Position numbers and translations under genes: made by a program. Below the pieces are notes generated by a model. The model was not told the origin of the DNA and ran no database searches. It worked only from the letters and a program-made list of their open reading frames with translations. Positions 45,358 through 56,508 of a stretch of 64,000 nucleotides of DNA are shown here, piece by piece. This stretch comes from Morinoia aosen (lineage: Eukaryota; Arthropoda; Malacostraca; Amphipoda; Talitridae). The first letter of the stretch is position 1. Every line of letters starts with the position of its first letter. The stretch spans positions 28,638,355-28,702,354 of the forward strand of contig CM059571.1 in assembly GCA_030386875.1 (NCBI GenBank), given 5' to 3'.

Positions 45358-47157
45358 GAATTCTTACGGATTTTGATAATTTATTACTGATAAGTGCAAT
45401 GGGCTCTTTGAAGTCAGATGTTTATTTGTTATAACGCCTATGAACTTACAGGAGTTGGTTTCTTTAATTCCATAATCAACAATCTTAACGCGTAGAAAAA
45501 ATGTATTCCACTGGTATAAGACCATAATATATAATTGCCTTATCGATATCAAGGCTTATTTTATAAGCTTTAACTGAGCCACTTTGACATTTACATGGCT
45601 CGTTATTTATACTCGCAGTAATTAAAATAAGATTTTCATTAGGAAGAGCAGTAAAACGCGTACTATTGTCGGATAAAAATAGGAATTTGAAAAATGAAGT
45701 AGATTTACTAGTATCGTTGATAAAGATTGAAAATAGGAGAGACTCAAGAACAGATCCTTGTGAAACTCCATTTCTAATTGTCAGTAGTTCTGATTGTGTA
45801 TCGTCAATGACAACGTATTGCTTCTGATTTGTTAGCAATGGCTTGAACCAATCATGTACAACTCCTATAATGTCATAACAGTTGAGTTCCGAGAGTAAAA
45901 AGATATTATCTAAGCAATCGAATGCTTTTTAAAAGTCAAGAAACACGGAGAAAACAATCTTTCTTTCGCCAATTCGGGAATAAAGGTATTGCGAGTAATT
46001 TAATGCAGCTCGAGTTGTTTATTTTTTTAGCATGAAAAACATGTTATTATTCATAGAAAAATGATATTTGCTCAAAAGAGAAGTACAATTTTTCCTGTGC
46101 AATTTTCGCGAATATTTTGCTAATAATAATATTATTGGTAGCACTCGTACAGAGACAGGTCTACACTTGTTAATGCAAGTTTTATTGCCATTTTTAAAGA
46201 TAGGTGTTACTTTGAAAATAAAGAGAGAGTTTTTGAAAATGCCTAGTAGAAGCGAGTGATTAATAATATTGGATATGAACGGTACTATTGAATCAGCTGT
46301 AAACTTTGGTACTGTTGCCGAGAACGTTTTTAGTCCATATGATTTACTTTTCTAATTGTTTACGCACCCAATTTTATCAGAGGAATTAACAGGCGTGAAG
46401 AAAAAAAATTGAATCCATTTACATCATCCATATATTTCAAGAGGTCAGTGAGTTCACTGGAAATATCATTGGCAATATTTTTCCTACGTTTACGAAAAAG
46501 TTGATAAGCACAGTTGCCAAATCTTCTTCCTTGTGCGTGAGATTTCATTTTGTCCTGAACAATAGGCTAAAATAATTTCTTAGCACTATTATTCGGTTCA
46601 TAGAAAGAATTAAGCAGACACCATGTTTGCTTAATGTCAGTTTTGAATTGAATGAATTTGAGCGTTAAGGTTTTTTTCGATGTTTTATTTATTATGTCAC
46701 ATAATTCTTTAATCCGTAATATATATCTTCAGATACACGCCCTTCGTAGAGTAGAGCTAGGTACGCTTGACATTTTTTATACTAATAACCATGTCTTCAG
46801 TAATCCAGGGCTATTGTCTGTTTTTTTGGTGTAATTGAACGAGTTATAATCGGACATCGTTGATTATATGCAGTCATTACAATTTCAGTCAAGTCTATTA
46901 TTGCTTCATCAATGTTTATCGTAGTATTGTCCAGTTGATAGATGTTCAATATTGGCATTAATTCGTGTAGAACAGTGCCTATTATTCCTAATTTTGGGCG
47001 CATTGTTCTTAAATTTCTCGCCGAATCATTGAATTTTTTAATATTAATATATGTACCTCAGTATCTAGTCTCATTGAGATTTGGATACAATTTATTCAAG
47101 TGATTGAGATCTAAGTCAATATCATCAGATCTATCAACATGATAACCTTTAAAGGGA
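45358..47157 (-). pseudogene. truncated LINE (Jockey/CR1-like), reverse-transcriptase region
   Basis: On the minus strand, order and motifs follow a non-LTR ORF2. The linker region is at 47003-46800 (LGIIGTVLHELMPILNIY; ITPKKQTIALDY). The RT is recognisable as VTPIFKNGN-like and PVSVLPIIL-like sequence near 46200-46100. Next come VFSVFLDF.KAFDCLDN near 45950-45900 and LLTNQKQYVVIDDTQSELLT, then IRNGVSQGSVLESLLFSIFIND (the QGS motif) at 45800-45730. The FADD box is degraded to FLSDNST (45690-45670). The last part (KIVDYGIKETNSCKFIGVIT) stops early and a tandem tail follows. It is truncated at the 5' end (no endonuclease domain), with several frameshifts and stops. Clade assignment is approximate. 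Confidence 0.75.
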
Positions 47158-47651
47158 ACTGAGAAAATAATATACAACGTAACATTGAGAAATATTACAA
47201 AGTATTTACAAAAAGCAAAAGTAAAGTGACTAAATCAAAAAGTATAAAAAATTAACACTGAGATCATCAACTGTCAATCTAGCCTAATTTCATAAAGAGT
47301 ACACACTCTCAGTCCATGATTGAAAATATAGGATTGCATGAATTCCTCAAAGTGAAGTTACAAGAGCTGGCATACACCAAATTATATCTGCATAAAACGC
47401 AAAAAGTGCAAGAAATTACGGCAAAGATTGGAATCGAAATGAAACTGACATAACATTCCATATAAAAACCTTGAATACCTAAATCATTCTTGATTTTATT
47501 AATATAACGGACACACAGGTCAGAGCCTAAGCGTTACCGGAAAAATGTTCTGAGAAAAAATCGAAATAAAATTCCTGAAGTGATGCCTTCGATGCTTGTA
47601 TTATCAGCAGAAGCTGCAACGATAGCTGGAGCAAATATATTGGTACATGGT

Positions 47652-47952
47652 TTATACCGAGCCTTTTCCTCTTTTTAGTAGTGGGTGGCTGAGCATCATT
47701 GATATGAACCTTTACAGGGAAAGTACATGATAGGGGTTCCCCAGGCCTCTAGTCACGCCCGAGCTTTAAGGCCTTATTTTCCTCTCGTTTAGTGCGCAGG
47801 TAACATTCCTTGAGGACAGTGACCACACTGCCGGCAACGACCCTGATTTGCCGCATCAGCGTTTTTCCACGCCAACTGCCACGTACAGGGCTCGAACCAG
47901 TGCAGGAAGCACAGAACGCAAGCGCTCTGTACACTTGGCCACTGCAAGGCCG
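47652..47952 (-). repeat. tRNA-derived SINE, copy 2
   Basis: Second member of the family at 20042-20340. Box A is TGGCCAAGTGT (complement of 47931-47941) and box B is GGTTCGAGCCC (complement of 47888-47898). The body matches copy 1 through to a TAAACC/GGTTTA-type 3' end. It differs from copy 1 by scattered changes, so the two inserted independently. Confidence 0.78.
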
Positions 47953-49431
47953 AGCGAATATAAATGTAAACTGGAGCAAATATAAATGTACGTATACAAC
48001 ACAAAATAAAATGAAATTGGATTTTGTAGAAGCAAATAACAGTCAAATAGCTGACATGAATGCCTAAGGTACCTTTATTGTTCATAAAGGTTTTAACAAA
48101 TTTTAATAAATATTTAAAGTGTACATAGAAAGAAAATGCAAAAAATTGTGTCAAGTAGGAAAAAATCACGTGGGAAGAAATCGAAATGACCTTCAATGTT
48201 TCAATGAAAGTTAGTAGAATGCTAATTTCGAATAATTTCTTTTAAGACCTTTCTCACTTGCTGCAGTAGATAGTGATCGAGCTCTTCAGGCGTGTTGATT
48301 GCAAAGGTCTTGCATGGGTTTGTCCAGGAATCTTAGGAGAGAAGACGCTAATCTTTATATCAAGACTTTTTGCTATTCCTATTTGCTCCGAGAATTTTCT
48401 TTTGACTATCTCTAGTGTGTACATAACGTTAACTCGCGAAAGTATGAGATATTCATTTTTATAGAATTATGGTTTAGTGATGAGACTTGCCGACAAAATT
48501 TGTTGCTTCTTTTCGCAGTGCCTTAGTTCGAGATTTCCTCTTCTAGCCTCGTTTCCAGTTGCAGTTTTCCCGCATTCTGTTTGTTGTGGTGATGTAAGAG
48601 TTACTTAGGTTGATGTTGATTTAGTCCCACGAGAGTTTTCGAACGGTTTCCTTAGTCTTCACCTACATGTGATGACGGCAGTTCATGAAGGTAGGATATA
48701 CTGGAGGGAGAATGGCCGATTCCGATCGGGCTCATATTAGTTGCAGAAGTTGAGAAACTGGGGCATACGCACGGCCCCGCACGTGACTGCCTCCAGCCAA
48801 TCACAGCCGCTTGGCTCCTCCTCACCACAGAACACTTACATAAGAAGAACTGCAAAACTACGGTGGACCGCAAGTCCGCTCTAGACAAACGTACTCACGC
48901 ACGCCAACCAATCAGTTTCTAGCAGCCATGACTCGCAGCTGACGTCATTGTTGACAAGGCTTTCAATTGGCTGCGTATCCAGGCTTTACTATGATACTTG
49001 TTAGGATTGGAACTCAAGGTTTTATTCAAAAGTTAAGAAACGTTTCTTGGCGTAATAAAGATAGTGAAAGCCAAAGTAATACATTTCGATTATATTGATA
49101 GCACTTTTTTATATTGTCCTTCACTATACATAAACGTGAATGTGCATTCATGAACATATTTACAATTTATATTTATAAACTAGGGCGCATTTAAATTAGC
49201 CTCAGGTTCTAAATGTGATAAAACGTCGGTGCCGTATATTAAGTTTATCCGAAAGAGTTTATCAACATTTTGAACCATTAAATACCAGATTCTTATATCA
49301 GTCGAAACAATACGATAATGAAGAAATTAAGATGTTTGAGTGATAAAAAACTGCTAAAATAGGTAGCACACCTTTCCACTACGCATTTTTTAAGCGTACG
49401 TAAGGAGCCATTTCTGCTGCAATCTTCGTTA
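47953..49431. other. no gene seen; contains a promoter-like GC-richer island
   Basis: Mostly AT-rich. The exception is 48640-48990, which holds two CCAAT boxes (GCCAATCAC near 48797, ACCAATCAG near 48907), a full CRE palindrome TGACGTCA (near 48940) and sequence richer in CpG than its surroundings. No transcript or reading frame of note starts there. Confidence 0.4.
48640..48990. promoter_or_regulatory. CCAAT/CRE-rich island
   Basis: CCAAT boxes near 48797 and 48907 (both on the plus strand) and TGACGTCA near 48940 cluster in about 150 bp. A related stretch, CCAATTGGCCCCTACGTCAT, then TGTCGACAGGGCT, lies at 51111-51145, on the other side of the 49432-51025 insertion. It could be a host promoter, an LTR remnant or chance; I cannot tell which. 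Confidence 0.25.
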
Positions 49432-51025
49432 AGGGGTGTTTACATTATAGGGGACATTTCGGCTGTGAGGCGCGACTCGTGTAGACGAAGCTCACCACTG
49501 AAGCTCATATTTGTGTGTGTGAGCCCGAAGTTCCCGATTCACTTTGATTGAATCCGTGGAGCGGCTGCAAGTGTGAGCGGCGCTGGCCGCGCTGCTCGAG
49601 ACCGGTCAGTGTGCAAGTAGTAGTCATCAAGTGAGGTGGCGCCTCTCGCTCACCCGTAAAGGCTGACTAAACACTGCCGCGAGAAACTACACTGCTTCTA
49701 TTTGAAATGTACTAAACCCATCAATGCCTTTGGCAGACTAAAAGCTGTAAATATAAGGAGGCTGCTTTCCATTATATTTTAATGAAAATGAACGAATATA
49801 GTAACATTACACTCATGCAAATAAAAAAGAGAATACGTAGCAACGATGCAGCAACAATATTCACACAAGCTCGTCTACAGCAATCCATATTTCAAAGCAG
49901 CAAGCCACACTGACTGGTTTTGTGCTGCATGGCTGCCACTTGTGTTTGACCAAAAAATCTAGTGTGACCTCAAAAAATATCGCGAAACATCTAGATTTAA
50001 AAATAAAACATCCAAAAATTTATCTAGAAATAAATTAATTATCTACTATAATAAATTAGTTGAACAATAGCATATAAGGATATTTATATCATAAATTGCT
50101 TTATATTAAGCAATTTATCTTTATATAAATTATCTAGTATCCTGATATTTACCCTAATAAAGCTTGGTATCCAAATATTCTTCAATTCCACACGTGTTGC
50201 GAGTAGAAAGGTCAGTCTCTATTGCATTGCAATTATCAATGCTCAGATTCCTACTTATCAACAATTGTTTTAAGGCTTTCACACCGCTACCTTCATCATT
50301 TTTAATAATTTTGCAATTACTAAGTAGGATGATTCTACTTTATTAGATGCATTACTTTAGTATATAACTGATACACCATGTAGTTTCATGATAGAAATAT
50401 CATTGCTTCCATCCAACAATAAACTGAACTAATTGTTACCAATATCATTGGTCATTCTTTCGTCAAAATGAGGTCACAATACATTCCTGATAATGTATGT
50501 GCATTTTATTCCATGATTTTTTTATATCATCACTATTTTTGCAATTGAAGATAGTGTGCTTTAGCTTATGAACCGTGAAATAGCCGTCTTGGTGTCATTC
50601 ATAATCTGAACATAACATGATCAGAATATGGTTGCTTCACTATTCAGACAATTTTCTTAAGTAAATTAACAAATATAATAAGAATGACGTAGTAACCAAC
50701 CATTAGGGTGAATTCTTAATTCGAATTTACAGTAATATATCATGTACATAGCTTAATTGTAATTCTAGCTAGAAAATTTCTAGCATACAGAAAAACTATA
50801 TAGATTTTATAGCTAATATCTAGGTTCAAAATTTTACATCTAGGCTTCAGCAAAAACATCTAGATCTAGCTATATAATATCTAGAGTGGCAGCCCTGTTG
50901 AGCAGCGCGCGCTCCATGGCTCGCTCCAATGGTGTCTATCTAAACGCACATGGCTCTTGTGAATGCCCACACGAGGCGTCTACACGTGAGCCTGCAGCAA
51001 AATGTAGACCAGTGTAAACGGCCCT
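49432..51025. mobile_element. PIF/Harbinger-like MITE with a nested element
   Basis: The ends are inverted: AGGGGTGTTTACATTATAGG at the left and, from the right, AGGGCCGTTTACACTGGTC. Both are followed by CATTT and a run that stays similar for about 100 bp (GAGGC, CGTGTAGACG). TTA flanks both sides (49429-49431, 51026-51028), the 3-bp TWA target duplication known for PIF/Harbinger. There is no transposase. Without the nested hAT-like element it is about 620 bp. Confidence 0.7.
49928..50897. mobile_element. hAT-like MITE nested in the Harbinger-like MITE
   Basis: Inverted ends CATGGCTGCCACTTGTG and, from the right, CAGGGCTGCCACTCTAG. The flanks TTGTGCTG (49920-49927) and TTGAGCAG (50898-50905) agree at six of eight positions, an imperfect 8-bp duplication. 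The interior repeats ATCTAGAT-type words near both ends and is AT-rich with no coding frame. It is younger than its host element. Confidence 0.68.
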
Positions 51026-51028
51026 TTA

Positions 51029-52526
51029 CACCTCGGACAAAGGCTCACAGCCGACTAACGACTTCAGATTCAAACTAGAGACACGTAACAATTTACCGGC
51101 TCCGTCATTGGCCAATTGGCCCCTACGTCATTGTCGACAGGGCTGAAACTCACTTAGTGATAAGTTGAGGATCTTCTAGTATATGATCTGTGTCTTCACC
51201 TCCTCTACAACTCCGCCTCCCATTTTCCAATATTAGATTAGTATTTCATAACAAATCGAAGGGTGAGGTGCGCGAAAAGGTCGCTCTGTAATTTGTTGGG
51301 TTATTTAAGGTCCTGTAATCTTTATAGTTTTCCACTATTAATGTATCTTTGCTAGTAATTCTGATATTATTAAGTGTCCTCAAGTGAGGAAAGACAATTT
51401 ATTATCTTTCGGAATCTAAGAATCCCAAATTAATCCTTCTCAGAGGATTGTTGATTTAGGCAACAATATATTTCATGCAGTAGATCTCTTATTCTCGAGT
51501 CAGTAATCGTTTAAATATTCTTAAAGCTAGGATGTTATTGATTTATAAGACTGTTTTTTAGGTGAACAACTGTTTATCACACCTTTCCATTAACTTTGGC
51601 ATGTTGAATATTCCCCATATTGTTAACTTTTGAAGGAAATATGTTGAATTTCAAGATTGTATTTACAATGCAGAACTGAGACGTCAAGGAAATATTTCGT
51701 ACTAAATTTAAGGAATATGCAGAAATACATACCATCACCTGTCTATGTCTTACACTATTATAAAATGATTCATTCAAAATTTATTGTTCGAAATAAAAAT
51801 TTATTATCATGGGTATATTTTTCACTTGAAGATATATCAAACTTCAATCAACTTTGGTTATTCTGTAATTATTTCTTCAGGCTTTTCCTATTCAACGTTT
51901 GCTGTGACCTGAATTATTAGAAGCGTCTTCTAACAATTTTATGTATCAAAATAACATGCTTGTGTTCTGGATGATGTTCAAATGTTTTTTTTTACTTCTT
52001 TGTTTTTATTAATCTTTAGAAAAGGCGTTTCTATCATTCGGTAAAGCCTAATTTTAGGCTTGTACGTCGATTTGACAGGAAGTAAATCCACGAAGAAGTA
52101 TTACATCCTTGCGCTATAACGTACATAGTTCAAAAAAGGTGGAATGGGTTGCTCAAGTTGACATACGCTACTGATATGTTCAAGGTAAAAAATTAAGTTG
52201 GCATTGAGGAGATCACGTGCTCAGAAATCGACAGAATCGTCACATCTGCCCTTTTAGGTGCGATAGAAGCATGATGTCATGTTCCATCAGTTTGCAGTCG
52301 AGTTTTCTTAAATTCACAGTTCTGTGTTCAATAACAAAAAAGTTTCTAGCTTTCTAATGGGGCTCGTATGTTGATTTGATATGAAGTAAATTTTTAATCC
52401 ACAGTCATGGATGCGAATTTTCGGTGTTGATTTCGGGATTGAATTGGGTGTTGAAATCGGTATAAGATTCTTCTCGCTTGTATAAGTTTTACAATTAATT
52501 TAGGCCAAATAGATTTCAGTGTTGAG
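51029..52526. other. no gene seen
   Basis: A short GC-richer start (to about 51250) is followed by AT-rich sequence. Nothing supportable. Confidence 0.4.
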
Positions 52527-52530
52527 TTAA

Positions 52531-53558
52531 GGGGATCTACTACCCTGGACTCGACCTCTTCATTCAAACTTCACTGTACACATTTCTATCGCACCGATGG
52601 GAACAAAAATTCATACGTGGATGTAAAATTTAATTGCAAACACATTTGCATCTATAATTTTTTTTGATTTTCGCAAAAAAAAAAATTATTTCGCGATTAT
52701 TAGAGAAATATATATAGATACGCATAACCCTACTCACTCTATAATTTTCAACGTAGAAGCGTGATTTTGGTTTCATTTGACGCGGAAAAACTGTACCAAG
52801 ATTTTTTTTAATATCGGATTAGAAAAAATTTATGGATACTTATGCCAAAAAAGTGTATTAAAAAGACAAATTCAGTATACATTTTTAATCTCAGATTACA
52901 GGATTCTATTGCACTAGGTAAATGAAAATGAATACCGATATGTAAAATTAATTTCTAAACACATTTGATCATAAGAAAAAATTCGAAATTCGCGATAGAA
53001 AAGTGATTGGGCGAACATATATATATATACATATATTTATATTTTCTGCGCAAAACTACACCTCTTCTACAATTTTCAACGTAGAAGCGTGATTTTAGTC
53101 TCATTCGATTTAGTTTGACAGTGGAAACAGCGTAGCAAAGCAAAATTTTATTTGAATTCTAAATTAAATTTTATTGGAAAGAACTGAAATTTTTTTTAAT
53201 TATTTATCAAATGCTGGATATGTGTACCTATAACTTATTTTATAGGTCGAAAACCAAAAAAAATTCTACGTTACGGTCTTGGTACAGTCCTTCCGCGTCG
53301 AATGAGACAAAAATCACGCTTCTAGGTTAAAAATTATTGAGTAAGTAGGGTTTTGCGCAAGGATTTATATTTTTCTAATAATCGCGAAATAAATTATTAA
53401 TTTTTGCGCAAATCGAGAAATTTTATAGATGCAAATGTGTTTGGCATTCAATTTTACATATCTGTATGCATTTTTGTTCACATAGTATCGATAGAAATTG
53501 GAAAAAAGGTATTTGTAAAATTTGGTAGTCAAAGGGTAGTCCATGGTAGTAGATCGCC
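52531..53558. mobile_element. TTAA-flanked MITE, 1028 bp
   Basis: Exact TTAA flanks at 52527-52530 and 53559-53562. The ends are inverted: GGGGATCTACTACCCTGGACT at the left; from the right, GGCGATCTACTACCATGGACT. The similarity extends inward through GATGCAAATGTGTTTG blocks. A module with AACGTAGAAGCGTGATTTT occurs directly at 52749 and 53079 and inverted at 53310-53328 (AAAATCACGCTTCTAGGTT). No transposase motif. Confidence 0.82.
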
Positions 53559-53562
53559 TTAA

Positions 53563-54025
53563 ATTATGAAAAACCTAGGTGATGCCATGACGTAGTGTTA
53601 CCAAAATTGTTATTTATGTGAACAAAATCCTAGAGTTAACTTATTTTCGATCTGAAATTTGACACTGAAATTCATTTATAGACGTTGAACTTTTCTGTGA
53701 CTGTAAAATGCTCACAATTCGAACCGTCGAATTTTGTTTCTCGTGGTATAAGCTTAGGGATTGCGTCCCAAAATAATGCTTAATTTGGAAACCCTGCCTT
53801 GACCTCGAATCAAAACCCAGATATTTCTTGAAAAACTAAGATCTGGGTTAAAATGCCTAGGTGCGACTAACATGGCGGCGAGAAGACCTTTAGCGTGCGT
53901 GTACATCCCACCGTTGTCAGTAGGTAACTGACGTCACAGGCATGAGAGAAATCTCAAAATCTGGTTCTCTTTTCAGTCGACTAAGCTCCCTTCCCTATAT
54001 ACTACCTACATGCGGCAGTTCCCGA
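53563..54025. other. no gene seen
   Basis: AT-rich, turning GC-richer toward 53880-54025. A CRE-like TGACGTCA lies near 53930. No coding frame supported. Confidence 0.4.
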
Positions 54026-54028
54026 AAA

Positions 54029-54836
54029 GGGCCTTTCACACGATCAGTTTTTTCGTCAGTTAACACTGACACTCCAGAGTGTGGTCAAAACACTCGCGTT
54101 CACACGTACGTTTTCTTGACTGGAAGTGGCGGCTGTGGCGCGTCGCTGGCAGGCTTGGCAGTGCTTCACAATGCGTTGTCGTGAGAGGTTAGTCGTGGCC
54201 AAAGCAAGTCTACTCATCGCTTTGGCGATCAAAAAGAAAAAGAAACTCCGCAAAAGATTATGGGTTAAAGATTGGCTTGCTAAGCGTCCCCAACATGGGA
54301 GCTATAATCGAATTTTTAGGGAGTTGAGGCTTAACGACCAAATTTCCTTCACCAATTATTTGCGAATTCCTCCTTCCTTGTTTCAGCATTTGTTAGATTT
54401 GGTCACACCCAAGATCGCAAAGGACATCACTGTGACGCGCAATCCGATTTCTGCAGGTATTGAGAGTTTCAGTATTTGAATGACAAATAAATCTATAGCT
54501 GTGAATAAATCATGACTTAAGTTATCTACAGACCAAAGCTTTCTCCCGTTACTTCAAAGAAATAGCCCCACAAAGATCTTAAAGTCACAAGAAAATAGGC
54601 TGATTGTTTTATTATCTAGTTATTTTCATATGCTTTTCAGGATAATTTATTTGATTGTGAATGCCGTATTACAATTTCCAGGAGCTCGGCTTGAGTTGAC
54701 TCTGCGCTTTTTAGCGACTGGAGAAAGCTATTCTTCGTTGCAGTACAGTTCACGAGTGTCGATTGCAAGCATGTCTACCATAATTCCAGAGACTTGCCGG
54801 GCAATCTACGAGGCATTGAGATCTACGTACATGAAG
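54029..54836 (+). mobile_element. PIF/Harbinger transposon, 5' part
   Basis: Starts with a Harbinger-type end (GGGCCTTTCACACGATCAG near 54029) about 140 bp before the transposase frame. The other end was not found: either it is lost, or it lies beyond the Ty3/Gypsy element that begins near 56.18 kb. Confidence 0.5.
54171..54836 (+). CDS. PIF/Harbinger transposase (HARBI1-like), first two exons
   Basis: Exon 1 (ATG 54171 to 54456) reads MRCRERLVVAKASLLIALAI, a basic KKKKKLRKR tract, WVKDWLAKRPQHGSYNRIFR and ELRLNDQISFTNYLRIPPSL, typical of Harbinger nucleases. A GT...AG intron (54457-54681) joins it in frame to exon 2 (54682-54836): ARLELTLRFLATGESYSSLQ and IIPETCRAIYEALRSTYMK, the conserved LRFLATGES and IVPETC blocks. 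A second donor (AAG|GTAATT) follows at 54837. These exons carry no stop or frameshift. The DDE catalytic part (the xxGAIDGKH region) was not found downstream, so the gene is either truncated or continues past a large intron. An earlier in-frame ATG at 54126 is possible. Confidence 0.75.
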
Positions 54837-56178
54837 GTAATTATAATATAAATTTAGAGACCTTCGGTGCAATGTAAACGAAGTGTCGGATGTGCTAGTA
54901 AATATACTACTACAACTATTACGAATCTAATAATCTAGTTCATAATAACTTCAAGTACAGGTTATAATTTTTGCCCGTTCCATACAGTTTTGCATGTACC
55001 AGCATGTAATGGTGCTGCTCGTAAAATGAATAATTGGCTTAAAAAACAATATTCGTTTATTTCCTAGCATCACAGTGATTAGGATAATATTAATAGCCCT
55101 TGAAATCATACGCACATTTAGTAGAACTGTATAATAGAATGCACGCGTAAATCTGGCATCCGTACGCAAAAAATGAAATACAATAATCCTCTGAAATCAC
55201 TGCGTGAAAACATCTAATATTGTATGTAAATGTGATAGGGGTACGGGTAAACTAATAAACCTTTACATTTATTTCAAGAAACATTTTCATTTAAACATTA
55301 AGGCGAATTTTTAAATGACGTATTTAGAATTATGATGAGAAAACCGCGTAAGTTATTGATATCGTACTTATGGCTGAATAATAAACTGTTTGCATCCTAA
55401 AAAACAAAAATAACGTATTTCGGCAGTATTGCTTGTGTGAACATTAATTATGAATGAAAATCTTTTGTGTGCGGCGCTGACACTGCAACAGGACGAATAC
55501 ATTATGTTTTCCTTGTATCATAATAAACTATTTTTTCCACATCATCATGAATAATGAAAAATAACGCACCTTTAAATCAAGTGTTATTCACAAAAAAAGG
55601 TTTCTTCGTGATAGTTTCTTCCTCGTTAAAAAATGTGAGAGTGTAATTCAAAGAAAATATAATAATCTGTTAAGCGTCAGCTTCGACTTATGGGCACAAC
55701 TTTGAGGAAACTTTTTCAGTCAATAGAAGCTCTTATTCCTAAATCTACGTCTTATTCAATAACAAAATCCAGAAAAGCTTTGTATCACTAGAACTGTATA
55801 ATTGAAAATTAATGTTGAAATAATAGTTACAGTGAGTGAATGAATTGGATTGCAACGTGAAAAGTTAGTGATAACAAACAATAAATTAAGTTGATAGAAA
55901 CTAGAGCTATTCGTTCATGAGTATCGAACTTTTCGGAAAGGATAATACACACAGAAATGACGCTTAACAGATTAATAACCATACTTTTCTAACATACAAG
56001 CCGAATATGGGATGGTAGTATAACACTTAACTAGGGTGTATTCAGTGGTCTTGAAAAACAAAAGTAAATATTAGTCCATTATGAGAAGCAATCCTTGAGA
56101 AATTCAAGAATTTATTCTCTTTGCTCCTTATCTGGAACGGCGTAGGAAGGTTTTAGAATTCCTAAATTTCTTAAGTAT
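54837..56178. other. no gene seen; AT-rich
   Basis: I looked here for the remaining Harbinger transposase exons and found none. Otherwise unassigned. Confidence 0.4.
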
Positions 56179-56495
56179 TGATGAGTTTTTTCGCAATTAT
56201 TCGATTTTCTTTATTCATAGTATCCAACTCAGCAGCGACCATTGCCCCAAAAGGAGACGTTTTAGCTGTGTCTATGCCGTTCTCAGGGTGGGTAGTAAGT
56301 AGACGAGTAGAGTTTCACCGTGTACTTGACGTAGCGAGACAGGAAAACCAAATGCGCCCCAAGGGGGCTCCGCACTACCTTATATACATAATATTTGCTT
56401 AGGTCAGCATGCGCACTGCGGTACCCACACAGGGCGTCGACCTAAACACGTACGTACAGATACACAGAGGGAGTACGCACTTGTGACGGCATACA
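56179..56495 (-). repeat. 3' LTR of the Ty3/Gypsy element
   Basis: On the minus strand it begins TGTATGCCGTC directly after the polypurine tract. It holds a TATA box (TATATAAGG, near 56382-56390) and a polyadenylation signal (AATAAAG, near 56208-56214). The far end is estimated at the TG of 56179-56180 (CA on the minus strand); it could lie further left because the partner LTR is not in the window. Confidence 0.6.
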
Positions 56496-56508
56496 CCTCC
56501 CCCCATGC
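56496..56508 (-). promoter_or_regulatory. polypurine tract of the Ty3/Gypsy element
   Basis: The minus strand reads GCATGGGGGGAGG immediately before the LTR start TGTATG, the usual primer for plus-strand synthesis. Confidence 0.75.
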
